A DNA stretch of 6,865 nucleotides from Alphaproteobacteria bacterium (lineage in GTDB: Bacteria; Pseudomonadota; Alphaproteobacteria; Rhizobiales; Hyphomicrobiaceae): contig JAJRRE010000475.1 in assembly GCA_024279745.1 (NCBI GenBank), positions 1 through 6,865 of the forward strand. Direction: 5' to 3'. How positions within the stretch are numbered: the stretch's first letter is position 1; every line of letters begins with the position of its first letter. The translations under genes and the position numbers were made by a program. Positions 1-5,264 of the stretch are shown here, piece after piece. The notes beneath the pieces are model-generated. The model searched no databases. It had not been told where the DNA came from and saw only the letters and a list, made by a program, of their open reading frames with translations.

Positions 1-541
1 TATCAGGATCGAGCGTAAACACCTGGGTTCCTTCACCAACCGTGAAGACCATGGCCGTTTGCGGTCCATAGATAATGTAACCCGACGCCAGTTGCGCCGT
101 GCCGGGCTGCAACAATGTGTCCAGCGCATTACCAGATTGCAAGACTGGCAGGATCGAGAAAATCGTACCAATAGAGACGTTAACATCGATATTGGATGAG
201 CCGTCGAGCGGGTCGGTAGCAACGCAAAGCGAACCTGTATCGTTCAGCCGGATCGGATCGTCGAGCTCTTCTGACCCGACAATCGCAACAATCCCGTTGG
301 GCTTCAGCGCGTCAATAATCATGTCGTTGGCGCGAATATCCAGCGCCTTTTGCGCATCGCCGTCGGCATTGTCGCCAACAACCTGCCCCATTGCCCCTTC
401 AAGCGGCCCGCGCGCGATAATCTTGGCGATATCGCGCCCGGACTGGGCTAGAATAAGCAGGGTTTGAGAGATGTTTTGGTGCGCCTCATTGCCTGCGCTC
501 CACGCTTCCAGATAGCTCTCAAGGTCTTTAAATTGAGCCAT
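1..541 (-). CDS. fbp: Class I fructose-1,6-bisphosphatase (partial, C-terminus outside window)
   Basis: Hydrolyses fructose-1,6-bisphosphate to fructose-6-phosphate plus phosphate in the cytoplasm, serving the Calvin cycle and gluconeogenesis. Translating the minus strand from the ATG at 541-539 gives 180 codons to the window edge, starting MAQFKDLESYLEAW. Class I hallmarks are visible: the metal-binding acidic pair in VGSEELDDP (Glu91, Glu92), the signature DPLDGSSNIDVNVSIGT (residues 110-126, metal ligands Asp110 and Asp113), and YGPQTA further on. The full family protein is roughly 330-350 residues, so almost half is missing. The start is fixed by AGGAGG lying six bases upstream. It is divergent from a CbbR gene, so it is most likely cbbF, first gene of a cbb operon running out of the window to the left. 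The family call is firm; the cbb-operon role is inference from the neighbour. Confidence 0.95.
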   Translation of the reverse strand, partial: MAQFKDLESYLEAWSAGNEAHQNISQTLLILAQSGRDIAKIIARGPLEGAMGQVVGDNADGDAQKALDIRANDMIIDALKPNGIVAIVGSEELDDPIRLNDTGSLCVATDPLDGSSNIDVNVSIGTIFSILPVLQSGNALDTLLQPGTAQLASGYIIYGPQTAMVFTVGEGTQVFTLDPD

Positions 542-582
542 GGTACCCTCCTGATCCTCGCGCCTAATGCGCAGACATTGCC

Positions 583-676
583 TGTGCTGGTTTGTACTGG
601 TTTTGTACTGTCCAGTTTTGTGCTGTGCTGGTTCTATGTCGGCTCTGCGCCAGTTCTGTACTGATCCAGTAAAACC
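583..676. repeat. Imperfect ~11-bp repeats (GTACTGGTTTT-like) in the fbp leader
   Basis: The plus strand reads TGTGCTGGTTT (583-593), GTACTGGTTTT (594-604), then GTACTGTCCAGTTTT (605-619), then a further GTGCTG/GTGCTGGTT copy to about 632. CTGTACTG (656-663) and CCAGTAAAACC (666-676, an inverted partial copy) follow. ACTGG (596-600) and CCAGT (612-616) could pair across 11 bases. Unit spacing is close to one helical turn. It lies between the probable fbp promoter and its start codon. Function unknown. Confidence 0.5.
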
Positions 677-707
677 CGCCCGCTTTTATCCTGCAGCTTT
701 TGAAGCG

Positions 708-752
708 CGTTATGGACCAGGCTAGTAACGAATGTAAATTTGAATTAACTTA
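708..752. promoter_or_regulatory. Candidate CbbR operator in the cbbR-fbp divergent control region
   Basis: TAA (735-737), seven bases, TTA (745-747) matches the TNA-N7-TNA consensus described for CbbR sites. It is flanked symmetrically by a further TAA (726-728) and TTA (750-752). A separate perfect palindrome, CGTTA-N13-TAACG, occupies 708-730. The element ends 11 bases before the cbbR start codon and lies upstream of fbp, as expected for a regulator that represses itself and activates the divergent operon. The consensus is degenerate and this stretch is AT-rich, so chance matches are possible. Confidence 0.45.
709..738 (-). promoter_or_regulatory. Candidate fbp promoter
   Basis: On the minus strand, TTTACA (plus-strand 738-733) resembles a -35 box and CATAAC (714-709) a weak -10 box, with an 18-base spacer. 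It would start transcription near 702 and leave a leader of about 160 bases before fbp. The candidate -35 overlaps the proposed CbbR element, consistent with activator-dependent expression. The -10 matches only four of six consensus bases, so this is tentative. Confidence 0.28.
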
Positions 753-758
753 GCCTAC

Positions 759-1706
759 ATGAAAGAAAAACTTAATTCGAACCTGCGCGCGATCTCTTTG
801 AAACAGCTCAGAGTGCTTAAAGCGGTGGTGGCACGTGGGTCAATTTCCGGTGCAGCTCAGATACTTAGCGTAACACCTCCGGCAATTACACTCCAAATGA
901 AGCTATTCGAACAAAGTGTCGGTCTGCCGCTTGTGCAGCGGATCAACAAGAAACTGCGTCCGACCGACGCGGGGCGGCTTTTGCTGGAATCCGCCAATCG
1001 GATCGAAGAAACCCTCGCCGAATGCGGCAATGCGCTTGAGGCTTTAAGCGGCATTGAGCGCGGCCGGGTGGCGGTCGGCGTTATCGGGACCGCCAAATAT
1101 TTTGCCCCAAAAGCGCTGGCGCACTACCAAAAAGCCCATCGCAAAGTGGACATGCGGCTAACGATCGGCAATCGCCAGGAAATGATCGCCGCGCTGGAGA
1201 ATTACGACCTGGATCTGGCGATCATGGGCCGCCCGCCCGCCGGTGAATACCGCGTCGACGCCAACGTCATCGGCGATCACCCGCATATCATTATTGCGCC
1301 GCCGGACCACCATAAGGCGGCCAAGAAAAAGATCTCCGTCATTCAGCTGGCGGGCGAGACGTTTTTGCTGCGCGAGGAGGGGTCCGGCACCAGGCTGCTG
1401 ATGCAAAGGCTGTTTGCCCAGCAGGGCATGACGCCAAATCTGGGCTTGCAGATCGGCAGTAACGAGACCATCAAACAGGCGGTAATTGCCGGGCTCGGCA
1501 TTGCCATGATCTCAGCCCATACGGTGGCGGCGGAACTGGCTGACGGCCGTCTGATCGCGCTTAATGTGACGGGAATGCCGGTGGTGCGCAAATGGTATGT
1601 GGTGAAGCGTAGCGACAAACGGTTATTGCCCGCCGCCCAGTCCTTGTGGGATTTCCTGTCCTCATCGGGCAAGGATTATCTGCCGAAATTCTCAAGCGGG
1701 ATCTGA
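759..1706 (+). CDS. cbbR: LysR-family transcriptional regulator, CbbR type
   Basis: Cytoplasmic DNA-binding regulator of Calvin-cycle (cbb) operons. In this family the effector domain senses metabolites such as RuBP, ATP or NADPH. The 315-residue length is normal. The N-terminal winged helix-turn-helix is at about residues 14-73 (LKQLRVLKAVVARGSISGAA, then the PPAITLQ recognition region and the RPTDAGRLLL wing end). The substrate-binding-like domain runs from about 100 to 305. Features typical of CbbR rather than generic LysR are DLAIMGRPP (153-161), LREEGSGTR (205-213), GSNETIKQAVIAGLGIAMIS (234-253) and the C-terminal WDFLSSSGKDYLP. It is divergent from fbp, the classic cbbR position. The ATG at 759 has no clear Shine-Dalgarno sequence, but it leaves a normal short N-terminal tail and no better start is seen. 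It is probably autoregulated through the shared 217-base gap. Confidence 0.9.
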   Translation: MKEKLNSNLRAISLKQLRVLKAVVARGSISGAAQILSVTPPAITLQMKLFEQSVGLPLVQRINKKLRPTDAGRLLLESANRIEETLAECGNALEALSGIERGRVAVGVIGTAKYFAPKALAHYQKAHRKVDMRLTIGNRQEMIAALENYDLDLAIMGRPPAGEYRVDANVIGDHPHIIIAPPDHHKAAKKKISVIQLAGETFLLREEGSGTRLLMQRLFAQQGMTPNLGLQIGSNETIKQAVIAGLGIAMISAHTVAAELADGRLIALNVTGMPVVRKWYVVKRSDKRLLPAAQSLWDFLSSSGKDYLPKFSSGI

Positions 1707-1716
1707 TCACAGCCTG

Positions 1717-1746
1717 AATTGGGCGGAGCACGTCTCCTCGCCAATT
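1717..1746. terminator. Imperfect hairpin after cbbR
   Basis: AATTGGGCGGAG (1717-1728) can pair with CTCCTCGCCAATT (1734-1746), with one offset base, around the loop CACGT. It begins 10 bases after the cbbR stop codon. No T-run follows, so it is at best a weak or Rho-assisted terminator or an RNA 3'-end stabiliser. Confidence 0.35.
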
Positions 1747-1898
1747 GACCTCACGCCGATTTCACATCTAGACTGGCAGGATCGGCAGACCCAATGTCAA
1801 AACGCAATTCGCCCGGATTGTTAATAAACTACTTGAGTGGGGGGTCGGCGTCGTGATGTCAATAATCCGGCAGCAATGGAACAGAAGGTAATAAAGCT

Positions 1899-2255
1899 AT
1901 GAAACAGATGATGACGGATATGATGATTTTGGCGATGCCCGCTATGGTACCGCTTGTGTATATTGGCGCGGGGCTCATCGCGTTGGGAATTCTGACCGGG
2001 ATAATCGCTTTAGTATCAGGTTCGGGCGGCGGCCTGGTCCGCCTGTCGTCAATTGCTCTGATTGCGCTTGGCATCTTTTTTCTGGGCTGCCAGGCCGCAG
2101 GCATGTGGCTTGAAATGGCACCGTCGATTAATTTTGGCGATCCAACGAAGTTTGAGTTTTTCCTTTATCCATTCTGGATGATTGGCGGCGCTATGTTGCT
2201 GGCCGGGATTGTCATAAAAATCCTGGGATCTATCGGTGCCAAGCGCGCGACATAA
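1899..2255 (+). CDS. Small three-helix inner-membrane protein, function unknown
   Basis: I do not recognise this 118-residue protein. It has three hydrophobic stretches likely to span the membrane: about residues 16-40 (VPLVYIGAGLIALGILTGII), 47-69 (LSSIALIALGIFFLGC) and 88-110 (FFLYPFWMIGGAMLLAGIVI). A Met-rich N-terminus (MKQMMTDMMILAM) precedes the first, and a short basic tail, GAKRAT, closes it. The loop before the third helix (MAPSINFGDPTKFE) is polar. The start is supported by AGAAGG about nine bases upstream. It stands alone: about 190 bases separate it from cbbR and a strong terminator follows, so it is probably a single-gene transcript. The plain hydrophobic pattern gives no clue to substrate. 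Co-orientation with cbbR does not imply a Calvin-cycle role. That it is a real gene is fairly secure from its ribosome site, membrane pattern and terminator. Confidence 0.75.
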   Translation: MKQMMTDMMILAMPAMVPLVYIGAGLIALGILTGIIALVSGSGGGLVRLSSIALIALGIFFLGCQAAGMWLEMAPSINFGDPTKFEFFLYPFWMIGGAMLLAGIVIKILGSIGAKRAT

Positions 2256-2272
2256 TTGCGGCGTCGCAATTA
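2253..2272. other. Perfect hairpin overlapping the stop codon of the 118-residue membrane protein
   Basis: TAATTGCG (2253-2260) and CGCAATTA (2265-2272) form an 8-bp perfect stem around GCGT. The left arm begins with the TAA stop codon itself. No T-run follows. It may protect the mRNA 3' end, acting together with the true terminator 28 bases further on. Confidence 0.45.
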
Positions 2273-2299
2273 TAATGCCCTAACGAACTGCCCTTAAGG

Positions 2300-2342
2300 G
2301 GGCCCGCCGAAGCAAATCATTGCCCTGGCGGGCCCTTTTTTT
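2300..2342 (+). terminator. Rho-independent terminator
   Basis: GGGCCCGCC (2300-2308) pairs perfectly with GGCGGGCCC (2327-2335) across an 18-base loop and is followed directly by seven T (2336-2342). It ends the transcript of the membrane protein gene at 1899-2255. The T-run on the plus strand gives the direction. The minus strand has no matching T-run. Confidence 0.9.
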
Positions 2343-2535
2343 GTTTGGCGGTTTGATCCACTTGCGGTTGTTGCGGTGCTCCATCGTTGCGCTGGCTTCC
2401 TCCTCGACAGATGCGCTTTTCGGCCGCGTGCACTGGTGTCACAGGCTTGACCTCCATCAAGGCAAAATCGGCGGCGCTCCGTCATACTTGCACGCAATAA
2501 CAGCATTTAATTTTTACCATAAGGACGCCGTCGCC

Positions 2536-2565
2536 ATGAAACTGATAACAATGAAACTGATAACA
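2536..2565 (+). repeat. Exact 15-bp tandem duplication of the start codon and signal-peptide beginning
   Basis: ATGAAACTGATAACA occurs twice head to tail (2536-2550 and 2551-2565), encoding MKLIT-MKLIT. A degenerate third copy (ACGAAGCTTATTCAT, encoding TKLIH) follows. Being in frame, it lengthens the signal peptide by five residues and provides a second ATG. Replication slippage is the simplest origin. Confidence 0.9.
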
Positions 2566-3057
2566 ACGAAGCTTATTCATCTCACAATATTAGGTCTATT
2601 CGCCGTTCTTTTGTCGGGCGCGGCGCAGGCCAATCCAAAACACGGCTATAAGACAGTGACCAAACAGGCCGCGTTTGCGGACGTGCGCGATGATCTGAAA
2701 GACGCCATTATCAATCGCGGTTTCGTCGTCGATTATGTCGGTCATTTCAACACCATGCTATTGCGCACCAGTAAAGCCGCGGGCTCTGTTACCGCCGATG
2801 GCATAAAGTCTCCCTATAAGAATGCGCAATATTTGCAGTTCTGCGCCGCCAAGCTGACCCATGAGGCAATCAGCGCCGATCCGCGCAACATCGCCAATTG
2901 CCCTTATGTCGTCTTTGTCTATGAGATGGGCTATGCGCCGGGCAAAATCACCGTTGGCTATCGTCTGCCGGCTGTTGGCCCAACAAGAACATCAAAGCGC
3001 ATTGCCAAGAAGATTGAGGCTTTGCTCGACGGCATTGTTGCAGAAGCCGCCAAATAG
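2536..3057 (+). CDS. Exported DUF302-like protein
   Basis: A 173-residue protein, probably periplasmic. The signal peptide is clear: a basic start (MKLITMKLITTKLIH), hydrophobic core (LTILGLFAVLLSG) and cleavage motif AQA-NP after residue 32. The mature part resembles the DUF302 fold: FADVRDDLKDAIINRGFVV near its beginning, then NTMLLRTSKAAG, a central QFCAAKL, and NIANCPYVVFVYEM...GKITVGYRLP. It has two cysteines (FCAAKL and NCPY) that could form a disulfide. DUF302 proteins have no settled biochemical role; some sit near sulfur-oxidation genes, but none are visible here. The frame stays open upstream to 2320, across the previous gene's terminator, so I choose 2536: AAGGA lies ten bases upstream and the signal peptide begins there. 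A second in-frame ATG at 2551 arises from an exact 15-bp duplication and is an alternative start. The family assignment is moderate; export is well supported. Confidence 0.75.
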   Translation: MKLITMKLITTKLIHLTILGLFAVLLSGAAQANPKHGYKTVTKQAAFADVRDDLKDAIINRGFVVDYVGHFNTMLLRTSKAAGSVTADGIKSPYKNAQYLQFCAAKLTHEAISADPRNIANCPYVVFVYEMGYAPGKITVGYRLPAVGPTRTSKRIAKKIEALLDGIVAEAAK

Positions 3058-3058
3058 A

Positions 3059-3074
3059 ACCGCCCTAAGGCGGT
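3059..3074. other. Small perfect hairpin after the DUF302-like gene
   Basis: ACCGCC (3059-3064) pairs with GGCGGT (3069-3074) around CTAA, starting two bases after the stop codon. Only TTT occurs a few bases later, so it is not a convincing terminator by itself. The strong stem at 3127-3170 probably does that job. Confidence 0.4.
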
Positions 3075-3126
3075 AGTCGTTTCGCTGATATTCGGGGGAA
3101 TTGTTCGAAAGCTCAACCCCGCATTT

Positions 3127-3170
3127 AAAAAACCGCCGCCGGGCAATAAGACAGGCCCGGCGGCGGTTTT
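3127..3170. terminator. Strong terminator, perfect 16-bp stem, probably bidirectional
   Basis: AAAACCGCCGCCGGGC (3129-3144) is exactly complementary to GCCCGGCGGCGGTTTT (3155-3170), leaving a 10-base loop. Six A (3127-3132) on the left give a six-T run for minus-strand transcripts; the plus strand has four T then GCG. It ends the DUF302-like gene and separates it from the next promoter. Confidence 0.85.
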
Positions 3171-3194
3171 GCGTTTGTGCGGTTTTGCGTTTGT
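3163..3194 (+). repeat. Exact 16-bp tandem duplication
   Basis: GCGGTTTTGCGTTTGT occurs twice without a gap (3163-3178 and 3179-3194). The first copy includes the 3' arm and T-run of the preceding terminator. The second contains TTGCGT, which is spaced correctly to be the -35 box of the following gene. Confidence 0.9.
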
Positions 3195-3212
3195 AACGGG
3201 CCGGGCTATGCT
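3185..3212 (+). promoter_or_regulatory. Candidate promoter of the 318-residue protein gene
   Basis: TTGCGT (3185-3190), a 16-base spacer and TATGCT (3207-3212) make a reasonable housekeeping-type promoter. It would start transcription near 3219, leaving a leader of about 58 bases. A duplicated TTGCGT lies 16 bases upstream at 3169-3174. The position, directly after a terminator and before a gene, supports the call. Confidence 0.45.
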
Positions 3213-3276
3213 AGTGTGCACTACGGCAACACTGCGCGCCGCCCAGATTTCGTGTCTCAAACATCCAGGATCTGTT

Positions 3277-4233
3277 ATGGCCAACAATCTGTCTACCATC
3301 GGATTCGTATTTCCTGGCAATGACGAATTTGCCGCCAAAATGATTGAACTGGCCGGCGCGCTGGATCTGCACGCGCAATGTGATGCGGGCCAATATGCCA
3401 TTTGGCGTGAACCCAGCGGCGCTCAACTTTGGTTTCACATCACCCAGGACGACGACGACAATGACGACGAGCGCTCCATTCATGGTCTGACGCCTTTCTT
3501 TGAAGGCAAAAGCAAGGTCGACGTTAAAATCACCCAGGCCATTCACCGCAGCGACGACAATGATTTTGAAGGCTGCTATCACGCCTGGATCAAAGTCGAA
3601 GGAGCTGGTGAGCCGGGCAATGGCACAGATAGCGACGAGAGCACCGAAGGTATGTATCCGCTGGTTTACGACGCGGTCGATTTTGCTCTTTTTGCCAATC
3701 GCAAAATGCCGTTCAAAGCCAAGGTGCGGTTGTCTGCATTTGCGCGCGAGCTGACGGCTTATGGCTCAAAGGAAGATTTTGAAACCGACAAGGCCAATTC
3801 TCTGGCGCTCAGTGCAAAAAGCTTCATCCCGATTGGCTTGTTTGCCCCCCATGACAATAACGGCGGCGCCAATGATGATCAGGCTGACGAAGAACAGGTC
3901 CAAAAAGACGATGGCAGCGCCGCAGACCAAACCAGCGTTACGGGTAAAGAAAATGGCGCCGCGCAGCGCAAACCGGCTCAGTCGGCTCAGTCAGTGGCGG
4001 CACAGGATCTGACCCGCGGGGACGCATCGCCAACCGCTCTGCTGACCGGCGTCGTCACCGCCCATCACAAATTACGCAATGAAGAAACCGGCCGCGAGTT
4101 TCACTGGTTGCTGGTCGACAGCTTTGCCGCCCAATTCGATGTTATTGCCGACCCGGATGTGATTGAGGGTGTGATCGCAGTGGGCGGTGTGGTGAAAGTC
4201 GCCTGCTGGATGTTCGGCCGCATTGTCGATTGA
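3277..4233 (+). CDS. Uncharacterised two-domain protein with acidic linker
   Basis: I cannot assign a function to this 318-residue protein. It has no signal peptide or membrane segment, so it is probably cytoplasmic. Residues 1-191 form one block (MANNLSTIGFVFPGNDEF, an aspartate-rich insert DDDDNDDE at 58-65, then PLVYDAVDFALFANRKMPFK and AKSFIPIGLF). Residues 192-250 are a low-complexity, Asp/Gln/Ala-rich linker, surely disordered. Residues 253-318 form a compact beta-rich block (ALLTGVVTAHHKLRNEETG, FHWLLVDSFAAQFDVIADP, GVIAVGGVVKVACWMFGRI) that looks OB-fold-like to me; this is inference from pattern only. The frame is open back to 3169 through the candidate promoter, so I place the start at the ATG at 3277, with AGGA about seven bases before it. 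The linker contains a 9-bp tandem duplication. It has its own candidate promoter and no operon partner. The coding call is secure, the role unknown. Confidence 0.8.
   Translation: MANNLSTIGFVFPGNDEFAAKMIELAGALDLHAQCDAGQYAIWREPSGAQLWFHITQDDDDNDDERSIHGLTPFFEGKSKVDVKITQAIHRSDDNDFEGCYHAWIKVEGAGEPGNGTDSDESTEGMYPLVYDAVDFALFANRKMPFKAKVRLSAFARELTAYGSKEDFETDKANSLALSAKSFIPIGLFAPHDNNGGANDDQADEEQVQKDDGSAADQTSVTGKENGAAQRKPAQSAQSVAAQDLTRGDASPTALLTGVVTAHHKLRNEETGREFHWLLVDSFAAQFDVIADPDVIEGVIAVGGVVKVACWMFGRIVD
3974..3991 (+). repeat. 9-bp tandem duplication inside the linker of the 318-residue protein
   Basis: CGGCTCAGT is repeated exactly twice (3974-3982, 3983-3991), giving the reading QSAQS in the disordered linker. 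It is in frame, so it only changes linker length. Confidence 0.8.
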
Positions 4234-4280
4234 GGGCCCACCGCATTACCGATTGACGACCCGCCGGATGGTTAATTGAC

Positions 4281-4296
4281 GGCTGGCCGGCTGGCC
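4281..4296. repeat. 8-bp tandem duplication between convergent genes
   Basis: GGCTGGCC is present twice in tandem (4281-4288, 4289-4296), and each unit carries the palindrome GGCC. Together with GACGGC (4278-4283) facing GCCGTC (4294-4299), it could form a short stem between the convergent genes ending at 4233 and 4321. No T-run follows on either strand, so I do not call it a terminator. Confidence 0.6.
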
Positions 4297-4320
4297 GTCC
4301 GGCTGCTTGAATGGTCCTTA

Positions 4321-4884
4321 CTATACGCCGACTTCGGGATCGCAAGTTGATCCGCGCGATGCCCGCCAACCACGCGCCACCCAGACCCGCCTTCGCCCCG
4401 GCACTGTAGCCAGTGGCACGCCGGCGCGGCTCATTGCATAAAACTCATAGCAATTTTCCGACGTCTTCAGGATTTGCCAACAGCCGCCATTGGTACCATC
4501 ATTATAAAATGTGCAAAATCCGCGGCCGCGAAACGACCACTTACCCTGCCAATTATTTGTACTGTCTTTATAGCTTATGCGCCCTCCCGGAAAATAGGTT
4601 TCGTCCCAGGGCTGGCCGTCGGCATAGCTGCCGCGCATTGGCGGCCCGATCAATTCCGCGCGAATTTGCGTTTCGCTCATGGGGCCGTACTCAACCGGAT
4701 TTGCACCGCCGCCGGGCGAACGCGCTGCAACAGCCGGGCCAATAAGGATCAACAATATCAAAGCAGTCACCACACCAGCGCGGCTTAGGCTGCAGCCAAG
4801 GTCAAGACCACACCCGCGCCCACGCTCAAACGCGATACCAGGCGATATAGAGACTACAAAATAGTGAAGCATGACCTGCCGCAT
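4321..4884 (-). CDS. Small exported Cys/Trp-rich protein, function unknown
   Basis: The minus-strand frame encodes up to 187 residues that I do not recognise by name. Residues 36-54 (AGVVTALILLILIGPAVAA) form a hydrophobic segment ending in a plausible signal-peptidase site, so the product is likely periplasmic or anchored. The mature part has a pattern seen in many small alphaproteobacterial exported proteins: MSETQIRAELIGPPMRGSYA, DGQPWDETYFPGGRISYKD, GKWSFRGRGFCTFY, NGGCWQI and NCYEFY. Cysteines 124, 135, 145 and 181 may pair as disulfides. The start is uncertain. ATG at 4884 or 4872 leaves an unusually long 35-residue stretch before the hydrophobic core. GTG codons at residues 38-39 would give a short signal lacking basic residues. 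None has a good ribosome site. The gene is convergent with the 318-residue protein gene and divergent from asd. Conserved Gly/Trp/Cys pattern and signal peptide make this strand, not the overlapping plus-strand frames, the coding one. Confidence 0.7.
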   Translation of the reverse strand: MRQVMLHYFVVSISPGIAFERGRGCGLDLGCSLSRAGVVTALILLILIGPAVAARSPGGGANPVEYGPMSETQIRAELIGPPMRGSYADGQPWDETYFPGGRISYKDSTNNWQGKWSFRGRGFCTFYNDGTNGGCWQILKTSENCYEFYAMSRAGVPLATVPGRRRVWVARGWRASRGSTCDPEVGV

Positions 4885-5193
4885 GAGGTGTTATCCATTT
4901 TCGCGATAAGGGGGTGTCTTGCCTTAATCGCTCAACGGGGCGAAATTACAGCGCTGTGCGTAAGACCTGACGCCCCGCCCCCGCGCACGCCCCTCTCCCC
5001 CAGTTGCAAATTCTGGCGCCGCCTTACCATATCAGGGTCTTCAGCTGCGGCGATAAATAGGGCGGCGTTATAGGGTTCATTTATAAATTTCATTGCACGA
5101 TCTTGCCGCGCCATGATAATTGAGCAGCAAATCAATTCAACAGGGCCTCCAATGGGAAGGTCAGACGCTAAAATTCTTACAAATATCATCGAC

Positions 5194-5221
5194 CTCACAA
5201 CTCCCGCACCTGACTTATAGT
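5194..5221 (+). promoter_or_regulatory. Candidate asd promoter
   Basis: CTCACA (5194-5199, four of six -35 matches), a 16-base spacer and TATAGT (5216-5221, five of six -10 matches) lie about 60 bases before the asd start codon. Transcription would begin near 5228 and the leader would contain the hairpin at 5241-5264. Confidence 0.42.
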
Positions 5222-5240
5222 GGGATCTGAAACCTACACT

Positions 5241-5264
5241 TAAGCCCCACAAAGCGGGGCCTTA
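5241..5264 (+). promoter_or_regulatory. Hairpin in the asd leader, just before the ribosome binding site
   Basis: TAAGCCCC (5241-5248) can pair with GGGGCCTTA (5256-5264), with one bulged C, across the loop ACAAAGC. The AGGAAAG ribosome site follows at 5266-5272. No T-run follows, so it is not a terminator. It may stabilise the transcript or tune translation of asd. It could also be a chance structure. Confidence 0.4.

Noticed and set aside
99..664. Plus-strand open frames over fbp and its leader
   Set aside because: The minus strand encodes unmistakable fructose-bisphosphatase motifs. The plus-strand translations are low-complexity shadows.
1745..1772. TTGACC / TCTAGA as a promoter for the 118-residue membrane protein
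   Set aside because: The -35 is good but the -10 matches only three bases of six, it overlaps the post-cbbR hairpin and lies more than 120 bases from the gene.
2320..2535. In-frame upstream extension of the DUF302-like gene
   Set aside because: It would begin inside the terminator of the previous gene and place 72 unstructured residues before an obvious signal peptide. No ribosome site is present.
3169..3276. In-frame upstream extension of the 318-residue protein
   Set aside because: It starts within the terminator/tandem repeat and crosses the candidate promoter. The ATG at 3277 has a proper ribosome site.
4234..4320. GC-rich stem between convergent genes as a terminator
   Set aside because: The pairing is mostly a by-product of the 8-bp tandem duplication and neither strand has a T-run after it.
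4413..4864. Plus-strand open frames opposite the exported protein
   Set aside because: They are rich in Arg, Ser and Pro with no domain pattern, whereas the minus strand has a signal peptide and a conserved-looking Cys/Trp/Gly pattern.
4932..5252. Minus-strand open frame of 106 residues in the gap before asd, with an internal ATG at 5093
   Set aside because: No ribosome site at either start, an unnatural Arg/Gly-rich tail from the C-rich stretch, and overlap with the candidate asd promoter and leader.
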